A DNA stretch of 38,385 nucleotides, taken from NCBI GenBank assembly GCA_002441395.1, contig DJVZ01000030.1:905-39289 (forward strand). The letters run 5' to 3'. Position 1 is the first letter of the stretch. Each line of letters starts with the position of its first letter. This stretch comes from Spirochaetaceae bacterium UBA6243. GTDB lineage: Bacteria > Spirochaetota > Spirochaetia > Treponematales > Rectinemataceae. The translations under genes and the position numbers were made by a program. The notes beneath the pieces were generated by a model, which was not told the DNA's origin, did no database searches, and worked only from the letters and a program-made list of their open reading frames with translations. This document shows, in pieces, positions 7,801-16,899 of this stretch.

Positions 7801-8907
7801 GTGTCCTATCTGGAACTGAATTCGCTGAAGAAAACCTATCCCAACGGCGTCACCGCGGTAAAAGATATCGACCTGGAGATCGAGAAAGGCGAATTCGTCG
7901 TGCTGCTCGGACCTTCCGGCTGCGGCAAGACGACGACGCTCCGCATGCTCGCCGGTCTGGAAGAAGTCACGGAGGGCTCGATAATCCTCGACGGAAAGGA
8001 CATCACTCATCTGCCGCCGAGGCAGCGGGACATCTCCATGATCTTTCAGTCGTATGCCGTGTGGCCCCACATGACCGTGGCCGAAAATATCGCCTATCCG
8101 CTCAAGCTGAGGAAAATGGACAAGCAGGCAATCGCCGCAAAGGTGCAGGAAGTGGCCAAAATCTGCAAGATAGTCGATTACCTGAACCGCTATCCGGCGC
8201 AGCTTTCGGGCGGGCAGCGGCAGAGGGTCGCCGTAGCGCGCGCCTTGGCCGTCAACTCGAAGCTTTCGCTGATGGATGAGCCGCTTTCGAATCTGGACGC
8301 CAAGCTGCGTGTGTCCGTGCGAACTTTTCTGAAGGAAATACACCGGAATACCGGAGCGACCACCATTTTCGTCACGCACGACCAGGCCGAGGCCATGGCG
8401 CTCGCCGACCGCATCGTCGTCATGAACGAGGGCAGGATCGAGCAAGTAGGCTCGACGCGCGAGATCTACAACGAGTGCGAAAGCCTCTTCACCGTCCAAT
8501 TCATGGGGACGCCTCCCGCGAACATCCAGAAAGTCGCGCTGGCCTCGAGCCAGGGGCGGCTTGTCGCGGCCGCGGGCGGCGGCGAAGGGGCTATGTCGCT
8601 CGATTTGGGAGACCAGAGCGCGTTTCCCGGCATTGAGCGCTTGATGGGCGAAGAGGTTTTTTTAGCGGTTCGGCCGGAAAACATCGGCATCGGCGAACCC
8701 AACGGCATCAATGAAACATCGATCGAAATTGTCGAGCCGCAGGGCGCATATACAATTCTTGTCACCAATGTGCTCGGCGGTGAGTGGAAGATCATGCTCG
8801 AAGGCGATGTCGATATCCGGATTGGCCAGAAGGTCTCGCTGGAAATCGATCCGGGCAAGGTCATGCTCTACGATACGCAGAACAAAAAACGGATAAGTCT
8901 TACCTAG
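7801..8907 (+). CDS. Sugar ABC transporter ATP-binding protein (UgpC/MalK/MsmK class)
   Basis: A 368-residue ATPase that powers the two permeases from the cytoplasmic face. It has Walker A GPSGCGKTT (37-45), signature LSGGQRQR (135-142), Walker B with LMDEP, a D-loop and the switch His in VTHDQ. The last ~130 residues are a TOBE-type regulatory domain, as in carbohydrate importers. The start is GTG at 7801, preceded by CGGAGGA eight bases upstream. Unlike many Gram-positive systems with one shared ATPase elsewhere, here it is encoded inside the operon. Confidence 0.94.
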   Translation: MSYLELNSLKKTYPNGVTAVKDIDLEIEKGEFVVLLGPSGCGKTTTLRMLAGLEEVTEGSIILDGKDITHLPPRQRDISMIFQSYAVWPHMTVAENIAYPLKLRKMDKQAIAAKVQEVAKICKIVDYLNRYPAQLSGGQRQRVAVARALAVNSKLSLMDEPLSNLDAKLRVSVRTFLKEIHRNTGATTIFVTHDQAEAMALADRIVVMNEGRIEQVGSTREIYNECESLFTVQFMGTPPANIQKVALASSQGRLVAAAGGGEGAMSLDLGDQSAFPGIERLMGEEVFLAVRPENIGIGEPNGINETSIEIVEPQGAYTILVTNVLGGEWKIMLEGDVDIRIGQKVSLEIDPGKVMLYDTQNKKRISLT

Positions 8908-8921
8908 GGCCGGGCACTTCT

Positions 8922-10211
8922 ATGCGGACACAACAGGCGTGGATTGAGCGATGCTCGGAGGTCTTGAGAGGCAATCTGCCCGATCAAAAAGTGCTTGAAA
9001 AGCTTCTTTACCGATACACGTGCCCCGCGCGGGAGAAAGGGACTTATCTGCCGCAGTGGCTGTGGGATTCCTGTTTTCACGCGATGGCCTACCGGTGGTT
9101 CGATCCCGACATGGCCTGGGAGGAACTTCAGAGTCTCTTTGTGCACCAATTCGGAGAAGGCCCCGATGCGGGCATGGTTCCCCACATGTCGCACCTGGAG
9201 GAGAGCGGTGCGCTGGCGGCGCAGCGGCTCTTCCGGCACAAGGACTGCAGCACGATCACGCAGCCGCCGCTCATTTCGGTCGCCGCGCGCGCCGTGCACA
9301 GAAAGGCGCCGGACAAAAGCATACTGGCAAAGCTCTATCCCAAATTGCGCGCGTATCATGACTGGTTCGACAGACGTCGCGACGACGACCACGACAATCT
9401 CGTGGCGATCGTTCACCCCTGGGAGAGCGGTTGGGACGCCTCCCAGCGCTGGGACGGCCTCATGGGCCTGGATGCCCTCGGCGCGGGCGCCCTGCGCGCG
9501 CTGGAACAGAAGAGGAACGACCTTGTTTCCGTCTGCGCCGTCCATGGCTATGACGCCGAAGTCCTTGCCCAGGTTCCCGACGCTTTCTACGCGGAGCCCG
9601 CGGATTTCAACGCGATACGGGCGGCCGATTTGCTCGCGCTGGCGGAGATCGCGGATGAGTTGAAAAAGCCTTCAGAATCGAGGGAGCTTGAGGCTCGCGC
9701 ACGGGCTGTCCAGCGGGCGGTGCATGATAAAATGGTCTCTTTCGGGGATGGCGAGCTTCGCGCGCACGACCTGCTTGGGCCCGCCGAAGAAAAAAGCCCT
9801 ACCGATCATGCGGGCAAATTCGTGCTCATGTTCGGGCACTGCCTTCTGCAGGCCGAAGCGGACGCGCTTTCTTCGGAATTGTTTGATCCGGCGGGCGCCT
9901 ATGCGACGCCTTATAAGGTGGCTTCGACATCCCGCTTTGATCCTCTGTTCGACCCCAAGGAATACTGGCGCGGCAATGTGTGGCTTTCCCTCAATTGGCT
10001 TGTATGGAAAGGGCTGCTCGCCTACGGACAAGAGGGCGCGGCCGCCGCGATGGTGCGCGACAGCCTCGCGCTCGTGGAAAAATCGGGATTCTGCGAATTC
10101 TTCAATCCTCTCACGGGAGAAGCGGGAGAGAAATATGGGCGGATCTGCCCCCGGAACCAGAGCTGGTCCACGATCATCCTCGATATGCTGCAAGGAACTA
10201 CCGATGAATGA
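8922..10211 (+). CDS. GH63-like (alpha/alpha)6 glycoside hydrolase, MGH1/glucosylglycerate-hydrolase type
   Basis: A 429-residue predicted cytoplasmic glycosidase without signal peptide. Motifs match the mannosylglycerate/glucosylglycerate hydrolase group of clan GH-G: WLWDS (46-50, with a candidate catalytic Asp at 49), HPWESGWDASQRWD (165-178), and near the C-terminus YWRGNVWLSLNWLVWKGL followed by NQSWST. Such enzymes hydrolyse short alpha-glucosides, notably glucosyl- or mannosylglycerate. The ATG at 8922 lies 14 bases after the ATPase stop; a longer upstream reading would overlap the ATPase gene and adds no family sequence. The gene ends overlapping the next start by eight bases (10204-10211). 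Family call is solid; substrate is inferred. Confidence 0.8.
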   Translation: MRTQQAWIERCSEVLRGNLPDQKVLEKLLYRYTCPAREKGTYLPQWLWDSCFHAMAYRWFDPDMAWEELQSLFVHQFGEGPDAGMVPHMSHLEESGALAAQRLFRHKDCSTITQPPLISVAARAVHRKAPDKSILAKLYPKLRAYHDWFDRRRDDDHDNLVAIVHPWESGWDASQRWDGLMGLDALGAGALRALEQKRNDLVSVCAVHGYDAEVLAQVPDAFYAEPADFNAIRAADLLALAEIADELKKPSESRELEARARAVQRAVHDKMVSFGDGELRAHDLLGPAEEKSPTDHAGKFVLMFGHCLLQAEADALSSELFDPAGAYATPYKVASTSRFDPLFDPKEYWRGNVWLSLNWLVWKGLLAYGQEGAAAAMVRDSLALVEKSGFCEFFNPLTGEAGEKYGRICPRNQSWSTIILDMLQGTTDE

Positions 10212-11988
10212 GAGCCACCTGAAAAAGATTGCGGATTTGCTGGTTTTTCTCTATGGCCGCGAACAGGGCGCGCGAACCTTCAAGTCGCTGCAGCGCCTCA
10301 TTCCAAGGGGGCTGGCGCGGGGCGGCCCGGCCGATCATCCGGAACCGCTCTCCGAAAAAGATGCATGCCTCATTGCCTATGGCGATATTCTGTCGTTACC
10401 ATTCGACGAATCGTCGTCGAATGGTAACGAGGCGCCCCGAAGCAGCGCAGCCGCGTCGATGCCGACGGCACTGGCGCGGCTCAGGGAGTTTCTTGAACAT
10501 CGGGATCACGGAGGCTTCAGCTATCTACACATTCTGCCTTTTCATCCGTACTCGTCCGACGACGGTTTTTCGATCATCGATTACAGGGAAATAGATCCGC
10601 GCCTTGGAAATTGGGGCGACATTGCCTCGCTCGCACAAGAGTATAAACTGGTCTTCGACCTTGTACTCAACCATGGAAGTGTCCAGAGCCCATGGTTTCA
10701 ATCATTTCTTAAAAATGAACAGTCACACCGGGACTGGTATATTACAAAACCGGCGGATTTCGATGTCTCTTCGGTGTTCCGGCCCAGAACACAGCCGCTT
10801 CTGACACCCTTCCTCAGGGAGGACGGAACGACGGTTTACGTGTGGACCACGTTCAGCGCGGACCAGGCCGACTACAATTTTGCCAACCCCGGGGTGTTGC
10901 TGGAGTTCATAAAGATATTCTTTGAATATGTGCGGCACGGTGCCCGCATGGTGCGCCTCGATGCGGTTGCATATATCTGGAAAGAAGACGGAACGAGCTG
11001 CATTCACCACCCCAAGACCCACGCAATCGTCAAACTGCTGCGCGCGCTCATCGACTATCTGGAACTCGACGTGCTCATTCTCACGGAGACGAATGTCCCG
11101 CATGAGGAAAACCTGTCGTACTACGGCAAAGGGGATGAGGCCCACCTGGTGTATAATTTCGCTCTGCCTCCCTTGGTGCTGCACGCCGCGGTGTCGGAGG
11201 ACGCGGGCCCTCTCAGAGACTGGGCTCGAACGCTCCCTGCGCCGGGCGAAGGCCCAGTATTCTTCAATTTTCTCGCGAGCCACGATGGAGTCGGCGTCCT
11301 GCCCGCAAAGGGGCTCATCGACGACCGGAGCTTTCAGAAAACGCTGGATACGGTTCTGGAGCGGGGCTCTCTCCTGTCGTACAAGGACACGAAGGAGGGC
11401 CCGGTGCCCTACGAGATAAACTGTTCGTACCTGAGCGCGGTGGCGCCGCCCTCGCTGGGGACTGTTCAGGAGCGGGCCCGCGCTTTTCTGTGCTGTCACG
11501 CGGTCCTTTTTGCGCTTGCCGGGCTGCCGGCCGTGTATTTTCACAGCTGGATCGGCTCCGAACAGTGGACGGAAGGCCCCCGCCTGTACGGATACAGGCG
11601 GGCGATAAATCGTGAGAAGCCATACATCGATCAGGTAGAGAAGGCCCTGGGCGATGAGCATTCCCTGCGCGCAGACGTGTATGCCGGCTTTGAAAAGATG
11701 CTTGCATTCCGCAGGAATGAAGGCCCCTTTGCCCCCGAAGCGCCGCAGAAAATACTGCCAGCCGGTGGACCCGTTTTTGCCCTGGTGAGAGGCCCCGACC
11801 GTGGAGGGCGCTATGTGCTCTGCCTGCAGAATTTCGGCAGCAGGCCGGAAACATGCCGGCTTGACGAGGCTCCCGCGTTCGAAATGCTTGTGCGGGGAGG
11901 GATGGGCAGAGAAATTTTGCTCTCGCCGCGGGAGACGCGCTGGATAGGGTGTGGGGGTTCCAGAAACATATCAGTGCTGAGAATATGA
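10204..11988 (+). CDS. GH13_18 glycoside phosphorylase (sucrose phosphorylase-like; possibly glucosylglycerate phosphorylase)
   Basis: A 594-residue alpha-amylase-fold enzyme. GH13 regions are clear: HILPFHPYSSDDGFSIIDY (109-127), nucleophile Asp253 in RLDAVAYIWK, acid/base Glu295 in LTETN, and the transition-state Asp361 in ASHDGVG. The IIDYR, RLDAVAYIWK and LPAVYFHSWIGS segments are typical of sucrose phosphorylases and relatives, which convert glucoside plus phosphate to glucose 1-phosphate. The E. coli YcjM branch (glucosylglycerate phosphorylase) also sits beside an ABC importer. ATG 10204 has AAGGA eight bases upstream and overlaps the preceding gene. Residues about 66-86 form a low-complexity Ser-rich insert partly encoded by a perfect 17-bp inverted repeat. 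It closes the operon. Confidence 0.85.
   Translation: MNESHLKKIADLLVFLYGREQGARTFKSLQRLIPRGLARGGPADHPEPLSEKDACLIAYGDILSLPFDESSSNGNEAPRSSAAASMPTALARLREFLEHRDHGGFSYLHILPFHPYSSDDGFSIIDYREIDPRLGNWGDIASLAQEYKLVFDLVLNHGSVQSPWFQSFLKNEQSHRDWYITKPADFDVSSVFRPRTQPLLTPFLREDGTTVYVWTTFSADQADYNFANPGVLLEFIKIFFEYVRHGARMVRLDAVAYIWKEDGTSCIHHPKTHAIVKLLRALIDYLELDVLILTETNVPHEENLSYYGKGDEAHLVYNFALPPLVLHAAVSEDAGPLRDWARTLPAPGEGPVFFNFLASHDGVGVLPAKGLIDDRSFQKTLDTVLERGSLLSYKDTKEGPVPYEINCSYLSAVAPPSLGTVQERARAFLCCHAVLFALAGLPAVYFHSWIGSEQWTEGPRLYGYRRAINREKPYIDQVEKALGDEHSLRADVYAGFEKMLAFRRNEGPFAPEAPQKILPAGGPVFALVRGPDRGGRYVLCLQNFGSRPETCRLDEAPAFEMLVRGGMGREILLSPRETRWIGCGGSRNISVLRI
10393..10430. repeat. 17-bp perfect inverted repeat inside the GH13_18 gene
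   Basis: TCGTTACCATTCGACGA (10393-10409) is the exact reverse complement of 10414-10430, separated by four bases (ATCG). It encodes residues 64-76 (SLPFDESSSNGNE) in a poorly conserved loop between two conserved GH13 segments. It looks like a small palindromic element or intragenic hairpin rather than selected protein sequence. Confidence 0.75.
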
Positions 11989-12025
11989 AAAGCATTATGA
12001 ACTGCATAAATATTGAAAAATGGCC

Positions 12026-12054
12026 TTGCTTTGCAGGAAGTCAAGAGATACAAT
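12026..12054 (+). promoter_or_regulatory. Sigma-70 promoter of the peptide-importer operon
   Basis: TTGCTT (12026-12031), a 17-base spacer and TACAAT (12049-12054) lie 117 bases before the binding-protein start. The leader carries a small hairpin, GCCGGC-GTT-GCCGGC at 12106-12120. The stretch 11989-12170 contains no gene. Confidence 0.65.
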
Positions 12055-12170
12055 GTACATTTTATAAATGGATGATGTGCGGGAATCCCTCACTGACTCC
12101 ACATGGCCGGCGTTGCCGGCTTATACATTTAATCGCTTATTTCTTAGGTGAATGCTAAAGGAGGCAATTC

Positions 12171-13739
12171 ATGAAGAGAAAGGGAATGGGTTTGGTTGGC
12201 TTGTTTCTTTTTATGGCGATTCCGTTGGTTATGGCAGGCAACATACCCAAAGATACTCTTGTAATGGCAATGAATACCGAGATATTCAAGACATTCGATC
12301 CCGGCGTCTGCTTCGAGGTGGAGCCCTCTGCCTTTGTTAAGAATATCTATGCGAACCTTGTCACCCTGGATATAAAAGATGGCGCCTTCACTCCCGTCGG
12401 CGATCTTGCCGAAAAATGGGAGCAGTCTGCGGATGGAAAGCTCTGGACCTTCTACCTTAAAAAGGGCGTAAAATTTGCGAATGGCGATCCAGTGAAGGCG
12501 TCGGACGTCGAGTATTCCTACAAGCGCGCCGTGAAACTCAATAAGTCGCCCGCGTGGCTCTTCACGGACACCCTTGGTCTCACTGAAGACAGCATCAAAG
12601 CTGTCAATGACACCACGGTGACCATCACGACGAACGGGGCTCCAGCGAATGTCGTCCTTTCGGTTCTGGCCGCGAACATAGGCGGTGTTCTCAATGAAAA
12701 AGAAGTGAAGGCACACGAGACGAACGGTGACATGGGCTTGGCATGGCTCACGGACCACAGCGCCGGAGCAGGCCCCTATGTCCTGAAAGAGTGGAAGCGC
12801 AAAACCCAGATTGCCCTGACAGTGAACAAGAACTACTACGGCGACACGCCGGCGATCAAGACAATACTCCTGCGCGACATGCCTGAAGCTTCAGACCGCT
12901 ATCTGTCCCTGAAGAAGGGCGATGTCGATGTTGCATACCAGATCACGGTCGAGGAAGCGGCTGGCCTCAGGGACAACAAGGATGAAAGTGTTCAGCTGTT
13001 TACAACGCCCGGTCAGACCCTTGAGTACGTCGCCATGAACGCGAGCTGGGGTCCCTTCAAGGACGCGCGGGTCCGTCAGGCGGTGAAATACGCGATCGAT
13101 TACGACGCTATCATCAACAAAGTCCGAGAGGGCTTCGCGATCAAGAATCAGCAGTTCCTCGCGATCGGATATTTTGGGTACAAAGAGAGCAATCCCTTTA
13201 CCCGTGATGTCGCCAAGGCGAAGAAACTTCTGGCGGACGCCGGATATCCCAATGGATTTGAAGTCGAGATTGTCACCAACGAGTCAGAGATTCGCCGTGC
13301 CGAGGCTGTCGTTGTGCAGTCCAACCTCGCCGATATCGGTATAAAGAGCAACATCATCATCATGCAGGCGGCCCAGATGTACGACAAGTACAGAAATCAG
13401 GGCTTGCAGATGATCGTGGCCGGCTGGGGAATCGACTATCCGGACGCCGACGCGCTCGCGAAACCTTTCGCCGACTACACGGTGAAACAGCTGGCATGGA
13501 GAAACGCTTGGCTCGACGATAAGGCGGCATCCATGGCCTCCGCCGCCGGCAAAGAGATCAATGAGAAAAAGCGCGCCCAGATCTATTACGATCTCGTGAA
13601 ATATTGGCAGGACAACGGACCTTTCGCGATGATGTATCAGCCCATCGAGTTCTGGGGCATCGGGAACGACATCAAAGGTTTTGATAAAGCCTTCGACGGA
13701 TACAACGTCCATTGTGATTTTACCTTGATCAGCAAGTAA
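12171..13739 (+). CDS. Peptide/nickel-type ABC transporter substrate-binding protein (DppA/OppA family)
   Basis: A 522-residue exported binding protein (SBP_bac_5 family). The signal peptide spans roughly residues 1-22 (MKRKGM, then GLVGLFLFMAIPLVM, AGN). Family landmarks follow: LAEKWEQSADGKLWTFYLKKGVKF with NGDPVKASDVEYSYKR, GAGPYVLKEWKR, and YVAMNASWGPFKDARVRQAVKYAID. These are typical of dipeptide and oligopeptide binding proteins. An ideal AAAGGAGG ribosome site precedes the ATG. It is first in an operon with two permeases and two ATPases and is separated from them by a strong terminator-like hairpin. The ligand could be peptides, but members of this family also carry nickel, sugars or murein peptides. 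Confidence 0.92.
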   Translation: MKRKGMGLVGLFLFMAIPLVMAGNIPKDTLVMAMNTEIFKTFDPGVCFEVEPSAFVKNIYANLVTLDIKDGAFTPVGDLAEKWEQSADGKLWTFYLKKGVKFANGDPVKASDVEYSYKRAVKLNKSPAWLFTDTLGLTEDSIKAVNDTTVTITTNGAPANVVLSVLAANIGGVLNEKEVKAHETNGDMGLAWLTDHSAGAGPYVLKEWKRKTQIALTVNKNYYGDTPAIKTILLRDMPEASDRYLSLKKGDVDVAYQITVEEAAGLRDNKDESVQLFTTPGQTLEYVAMNASWGPFKDARVRQAVKYAIDYDAIINKVREGFAIKNQQFLAIGYFGYKESNPFTRDVAKAKKLLADAGYPNGFEVEIVTNESEIRRAEAVVVQSNLADIGIKSNIIIMQAAQMYDKYRNQGLQMIVAGWGIDYPDADALAKPFADYTVKQLAWRNAWLDDKAASMASAAGKEINEKKRAQIYYDLVKYWQDNGPFAMMYQPIEFWGIGNDIKGFDKAFDGYNVHCDFTLISK

Positions 13740-13798
13740 CAGCGGCATACTTTTCATGAGCGCTGCTCGTGAAACAGTAGAGTTTAAAAGAGCATTTT

Positions 13799-13848
13799 AC
13801 TGCTTCAGCCGGTTTTCGCCGGCTGAAGCAGTCTTTTAGTTTTTTGCA
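13799..13848 (+). terminator. Strong hairpin/attenuator between binding protein and permease genes
   Basis: A perfect 14-bp stem pairs 13799-13812 (ACTGCTTCAGCCGG) with 13819-13832 around a six-base loop, followed by CTTTTAGTTTTTTG. It has all marks of an intrinsic terminator yet sits inside the importer operon, 60 bases after the binding-protein stop. Partial read-through would supply the permease and ATPase genes. Confidence 0.82.
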
Positions 13849-13878
13849 TCAGATTCAGATAAGGACAACGGGGTTACG

Positions 13879-14886
13879 ATGGAACTTGGCAGCTTCATTA
13901 TCAAACGACTTGCGCTTATGGTTCTGGTCATCTTCGGAGTGCTCATCATAGTTTTCATCGTCACCCGAATCATCCCCGCCGATCCGGTAGGAGCCATTCT
14001 TGGGGGCAACGCGCCTCCGGCGACTGTAGATGCCATGCGGCATCAATTGGGCCTCGACAAACCGATATTCGCGCAGCTTCTCGACTATTTGGGCGGATTG
14101 CTCCGCGGAGACCTGGGGACTTCCCTGGTGAGCAGCCGTCCGGTCTTGACTGACATTTTGGAGTTTTTGCCCGCGACTATTGAGCTCGCAGTATCCTCTA
14201 TTATTTTTGCGGTTGTTTTAGGCATTATTTTAGGTCTTTTATCCGCGGTCTTCAGAAATCACTTCATCGACCATTTTTCCCGCGTCTTTTCGATATTGGG
14301 CATCTCTTTGCCAGGTTTCTGGCTCGGGTTGATATTGATATTGATTTTTTATTATAAACTTGGATGGCTCCCCAGCGGAGGACAGTACGATATGTTTCTC
14401 TTCCCCACCAGGACCACCGGCCTGATTCTTCTCGATGCGATGATCCACGGGGAGTGGAACGTTTTCTGGAATGGGATAAAGCACCTTATTTTGCCGACCT
14501 TTATTCTTGGCTACAGCAGCACGGCTTCCATAGCGCGCATCATGCGCGCGAGCATGCTGGATGTATTGCACCAGAACTATATCCGTACCGCGCGCGCGAA
14601 AGGTTTGCCCAGAAAAATGGTTATTTTGCGCCATGCCCTGAAGAACGCGCTCATACCTGTCATCACGATCATCGGGCTTGAATTTGGCAGTCTGTTGAGC
14701 GGAGCGGTGCTCACTGAAACTATTTTTGCCTGGCCTGGCCTTGGACGATATATTGTGAATTCCCTTCTGACCTTGGATTACCCTGCCGTCAGCGGCGGCA
14801 CCATTTTCATAGCTTTGATTTATTCGGTCGTCAATCTGGCTGTGGACATCTTGTATGCGGCAGTAGACCCGAGGATGAGGTCTTGA
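13879..14886 (+). CDS. Peptide-type ABC transporter permease (DppB/OppB family)
   Basis: A 335-residue inner-membrane protein. The family start is typical: one membrane helix (LALMVLVIFGVLIIVFIVTRIIP), then the periplasmic domain with DPVGAILGGNAPP and the LGLDKP segment, then GDLGTSLVSSRPV. Five further helices and the permease core follow, including YIRTARAKGLPRKMVILRHALKNAL, which is the ATPase-docking loop. It pairs with the DppC-like permease that follows. Length is normal. The ribosome site is moderate (AAGGACAACGGGG before ATG). Confidence 0.93.
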   Translation: MELGSFIIKRLALMVLVIFGVLIIVFIVTRIIPADPVGAILGGNAPPATVDAMRHQLGLDKPIFAQLLDYLGGLLRGDLGTSLVSSRPVLTDILEFLPATIELAVSSIIFAVVLGIILGLLSAVFRNHFIDHFSRVFSILGISLPGFWLGLILILIFYYKLGWLPSGGQYDMFLFPTRTTGLILLDAMIHGEWNVFWNGIKHLILPTFILGYSSTASIARIMRASMLDVLHQNYIRTARAKGLPRKMVILRHALKNALIPVITIIGLEFGSLLSGAVLTETIFAWPGLGRYIVNSLLTLDYPAVSGGTIFIALIYSVVNLAVDILYAAVDPRMRS

Positions 14887-14900
14887 GGAGAAATGCGAAT

Positions 14901-15818
14901 ATGAAAAGAACATCTTCGGCCGCCGGTTATGCGAAAGGATCTTCCTGGAAGAAATTTCTGTACGAAAGAAAGCCAATGATGGACGACATGAAGCACAGCG
15001 TCTATCTCTGGAAAAAGACACCGCTCGCTTTAATCGGAACCGTGATAATAGTTTTGTTCCTCCTCGTTGCGCTGTTCGCGCCTCTCCTCGCCCCCTATGA
15101 CCCAATAGCGACGGATCTTTCCCGCAAGCTGGAGGCGCCGAGTGCGGCGCATCCCTTTGGTCTCGATCAATTCGGCCGGGATGTGCTCAGCCGGGTAATC
15201 ATGGGGACTCGAATTGAAGTACAAATCATCTTTATCATTTCGATAATCAGCATCACCATCGGGTTGATCGTGGGCATTGTGGCAGGCTATTTCGGTGGAG
15301 TTATCGATGAAATACTCATGAGAATTACCGATATTTTTCTCGCCTTTCCCAGACTTGTGCTCGCGATGGCCTTCGCGGCGGCGCTGCGGCCGACACTTAC
15401 GAATGCGATTGTCGCCATATCGCTCGTGGAGTGGACGGTCTATGCCCGGCTCGCCCGCGCGGAAGCGATCAAAGTCCGGTCGCAGCCGTATATCGAGGCG
15501 ATCAGGGCGCTCGGTGCGAGCGATTTTAAGATAATGTTTTTCCATGTTCTTCCCATGTCCATATCACCTGTCATTGTGCAGCTCACCATGAGAATGGGGA
15601 CTATTATACTCACCGCGGCCAGCCTGGGATTTTTGGGCTTGGGCGCGCAGCCGCCTTTACCCGAATGGGGGGCGATAATCAGTGATGGACGCAGCTATCT
15701 CATGAATAATTGGTGGATAACGGCGTTTCCCGGAATGGCGATTGCCATAACCGTTCTCGGCTTCAATTTGCTCGGCGATGGCATACGGGATATCCTCGAC
15801 CCAAGGATTAGGAGATAA
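14901..15818 (+). CDS. Peptide-type ABC transporter permease (DppC/OppC family)
   Basis: A 305-residue inner-membrane permease. It has a cytoplasmic start, one membrane segment (ALIGTVIIVLFLLVALFAPLLAPYDP), the signature HPFGLDQFGRDVLSRVIMGTR, four to five more helices, and the docking loop YIEAIRALGASDFKIMFFHVLP. The family C-terminus GDGIRDILDPR is present. The reading frame is open back to a TTG overlapping the dppB stop, but ATG 14901 after GAGGAG is the better start. It forms the membrane channel with the DppB-like protein. Confidence 0.92.
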   Translation: MKRTSSAAGYAKGSSWKKFLYERKPMMDDMKHSVYLWKKTPLALIGTVIIVLFLLVALFAPLLAPYDPIATDLSRKLEAPSAAHPFGLDQFGRDVLSRVIMGTRIEVQIIFIISIISITIGLIVGIVAGYFGGVIDEILMRITDIFLAFPRLVLAMAFAAALRPTLTNAIVAISLVEWTVYARLARAEAIKVRSQPYIEAIRALGASDFKIMFFHVLPMSISPVIVQLTMRMGTIILTAASLGFLGLGAQPPLPEWGAIISDGRSYLMNNWWITAFPGMAIAITVLGFNLLGDGIRDILDPRIRR

Positions 15819-15820
15819 CT

Positions 15821-16885
15821 ATGCAATACCGACGAGGGGATTTGCTTGATGTTTCCAATCTCAGGGTCGTATTCGACACCTACGCGGGGCAGGTCAAGGC
15901 CCTCAACGGTGTGGAGCTCTGGATGAATCATGGAGAGCGTCTGGGCGTTGTCGGCGAGACAGGGTGCGGCAAGTCAGTGACCGCGCTGTCGGTCATGCGG
16001 CTGATAGAAGAGCCGGGCAGAATAACCGAAGGAAGCATTTTATTTGAGGATAAAGATTTGGCGACGCTGTCGGAGAATATTCTCAATACCGTCCGTGGAA
16101 AAGATATCGCGATGATATTTCAGGAGCCGGTCGCCGCGCTGAACCCGGTGATGAAGGTCGGGGCCCAGATCGTGGAGAATATTGAGTGCCAAAGAAAGTC
16201 TGCGGTGTTGGCGCAGGGTGCGCGTAAGGCCGGGCCAGTGACGGACAGCGGATTGTCTCAAAAACATCGGACCAAAGAAACCGGTTCCGTAGAAATAATG
16301 CGCGACATGTTGGGACGTGTGGGGCTCGACTGGCAGAGAACAGAGAATCTCTATCCCCATGAATTGAGCGGCGGCATGGCACAGCGCGTAATGATCGCGA
16401 TGGCGCTGTCTTCCAGGCCTAAACTGTTGATTGCCGATGAGCCGACCTCTGCGCTCGACGTGACGATTCAGGCGCAGATACTGAATCTTCTCAATAATCT
16501 TGTGAGGGAGACACAGACAGCCGTACTGCTCATCACGCACGCGATGGGCGTCGCCGCGCAGTTCTGTGATTTTATCGCGGTGATGTATGCCGGCAACGTC
16601 GTAGAGTACGGATCGGTGCAGTCGATTTTCAAAAACCCTCTTCATCCTTATACAAAGGGGCTTTTAAGGGCGGTGCCCAAAATCGGCAGAACCGATGAAC
16701 TGCAGAGCATTCCTGGGATTGTGCCCGATTTGATCTCTCCCCCGAGCGGGTGTCGTTTCCATCCCCGATGCCCGCACCGCCGGCCGGAATGTGATAAAAA
16801 TCAGCCGCGGTTCGAGCCTGTGCGCGAAGAATTAGAGGCGGACAGGCATCATGTGGCATGTTTCCTGTATCAGAAAGACCTATAA
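15821..16885 (+). CDS. Peptide-type ABC transporter ATP-binding protein (DppD/OppD family)
   Basis: A 354-residue ATPase with Walker A GETGCGKS (45-52), a Q-loop in MIFQEPVAALNP, signature LSGGMAQR, Walker B LLIADEPTSALD, and the switch His in LLITHAMG. The C-terminus has the oligopeptide-transporter domain with the cysteine motif GCRFHPRCPHRRPEC, which in DppD/OppD relatives is linked to an iron-sulphur cluster. About 25 variable residues (KSAVLAQGARKAGPVTDSG) follow the Q-loop. AGGAGAT precedes the ATG, two bases after the dppC stop. Confidence 0.93.
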   Translation: MQYRRGDLLDVSNLRVVFDTYAGQVKALNGVELWMNHGERLGVVGETGCGKSVTALSVMRLIEEPGRITEGSILFEDKDLATLSENILNTVRGKDIAMIFQEPVAALNPVMKVGAQIVENIECQRKSAVLAQGARKAGPVTDSGLSQKHRTKETGSVEIMRDMLGRVGLDWQRTENLYPHELSGGMAQRVMIAMALSSRPKLLIADEPTSALDVTIQAQILNLLNNLVRETQTAVLLITHAMGVAAQFCDFIAVMYAGNVVEYGSVQSIFKNPLHPYTKGLLRAVPKIGRTDELQSIPGIVPDLISPPSGCRFHPRCPHRRPECDKNQPRFEPVREELEADRHHVACFLYQKDL

Positions 16886-16899
16886 GAGGAATTATATCG

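Noticed and set aside
10723..11661. 312-codon minus-strand frame opposite the GH13_18 gene
   Set aside because: Arises from codon bias of the real gene; no recognisable domain, low-complexity composition.
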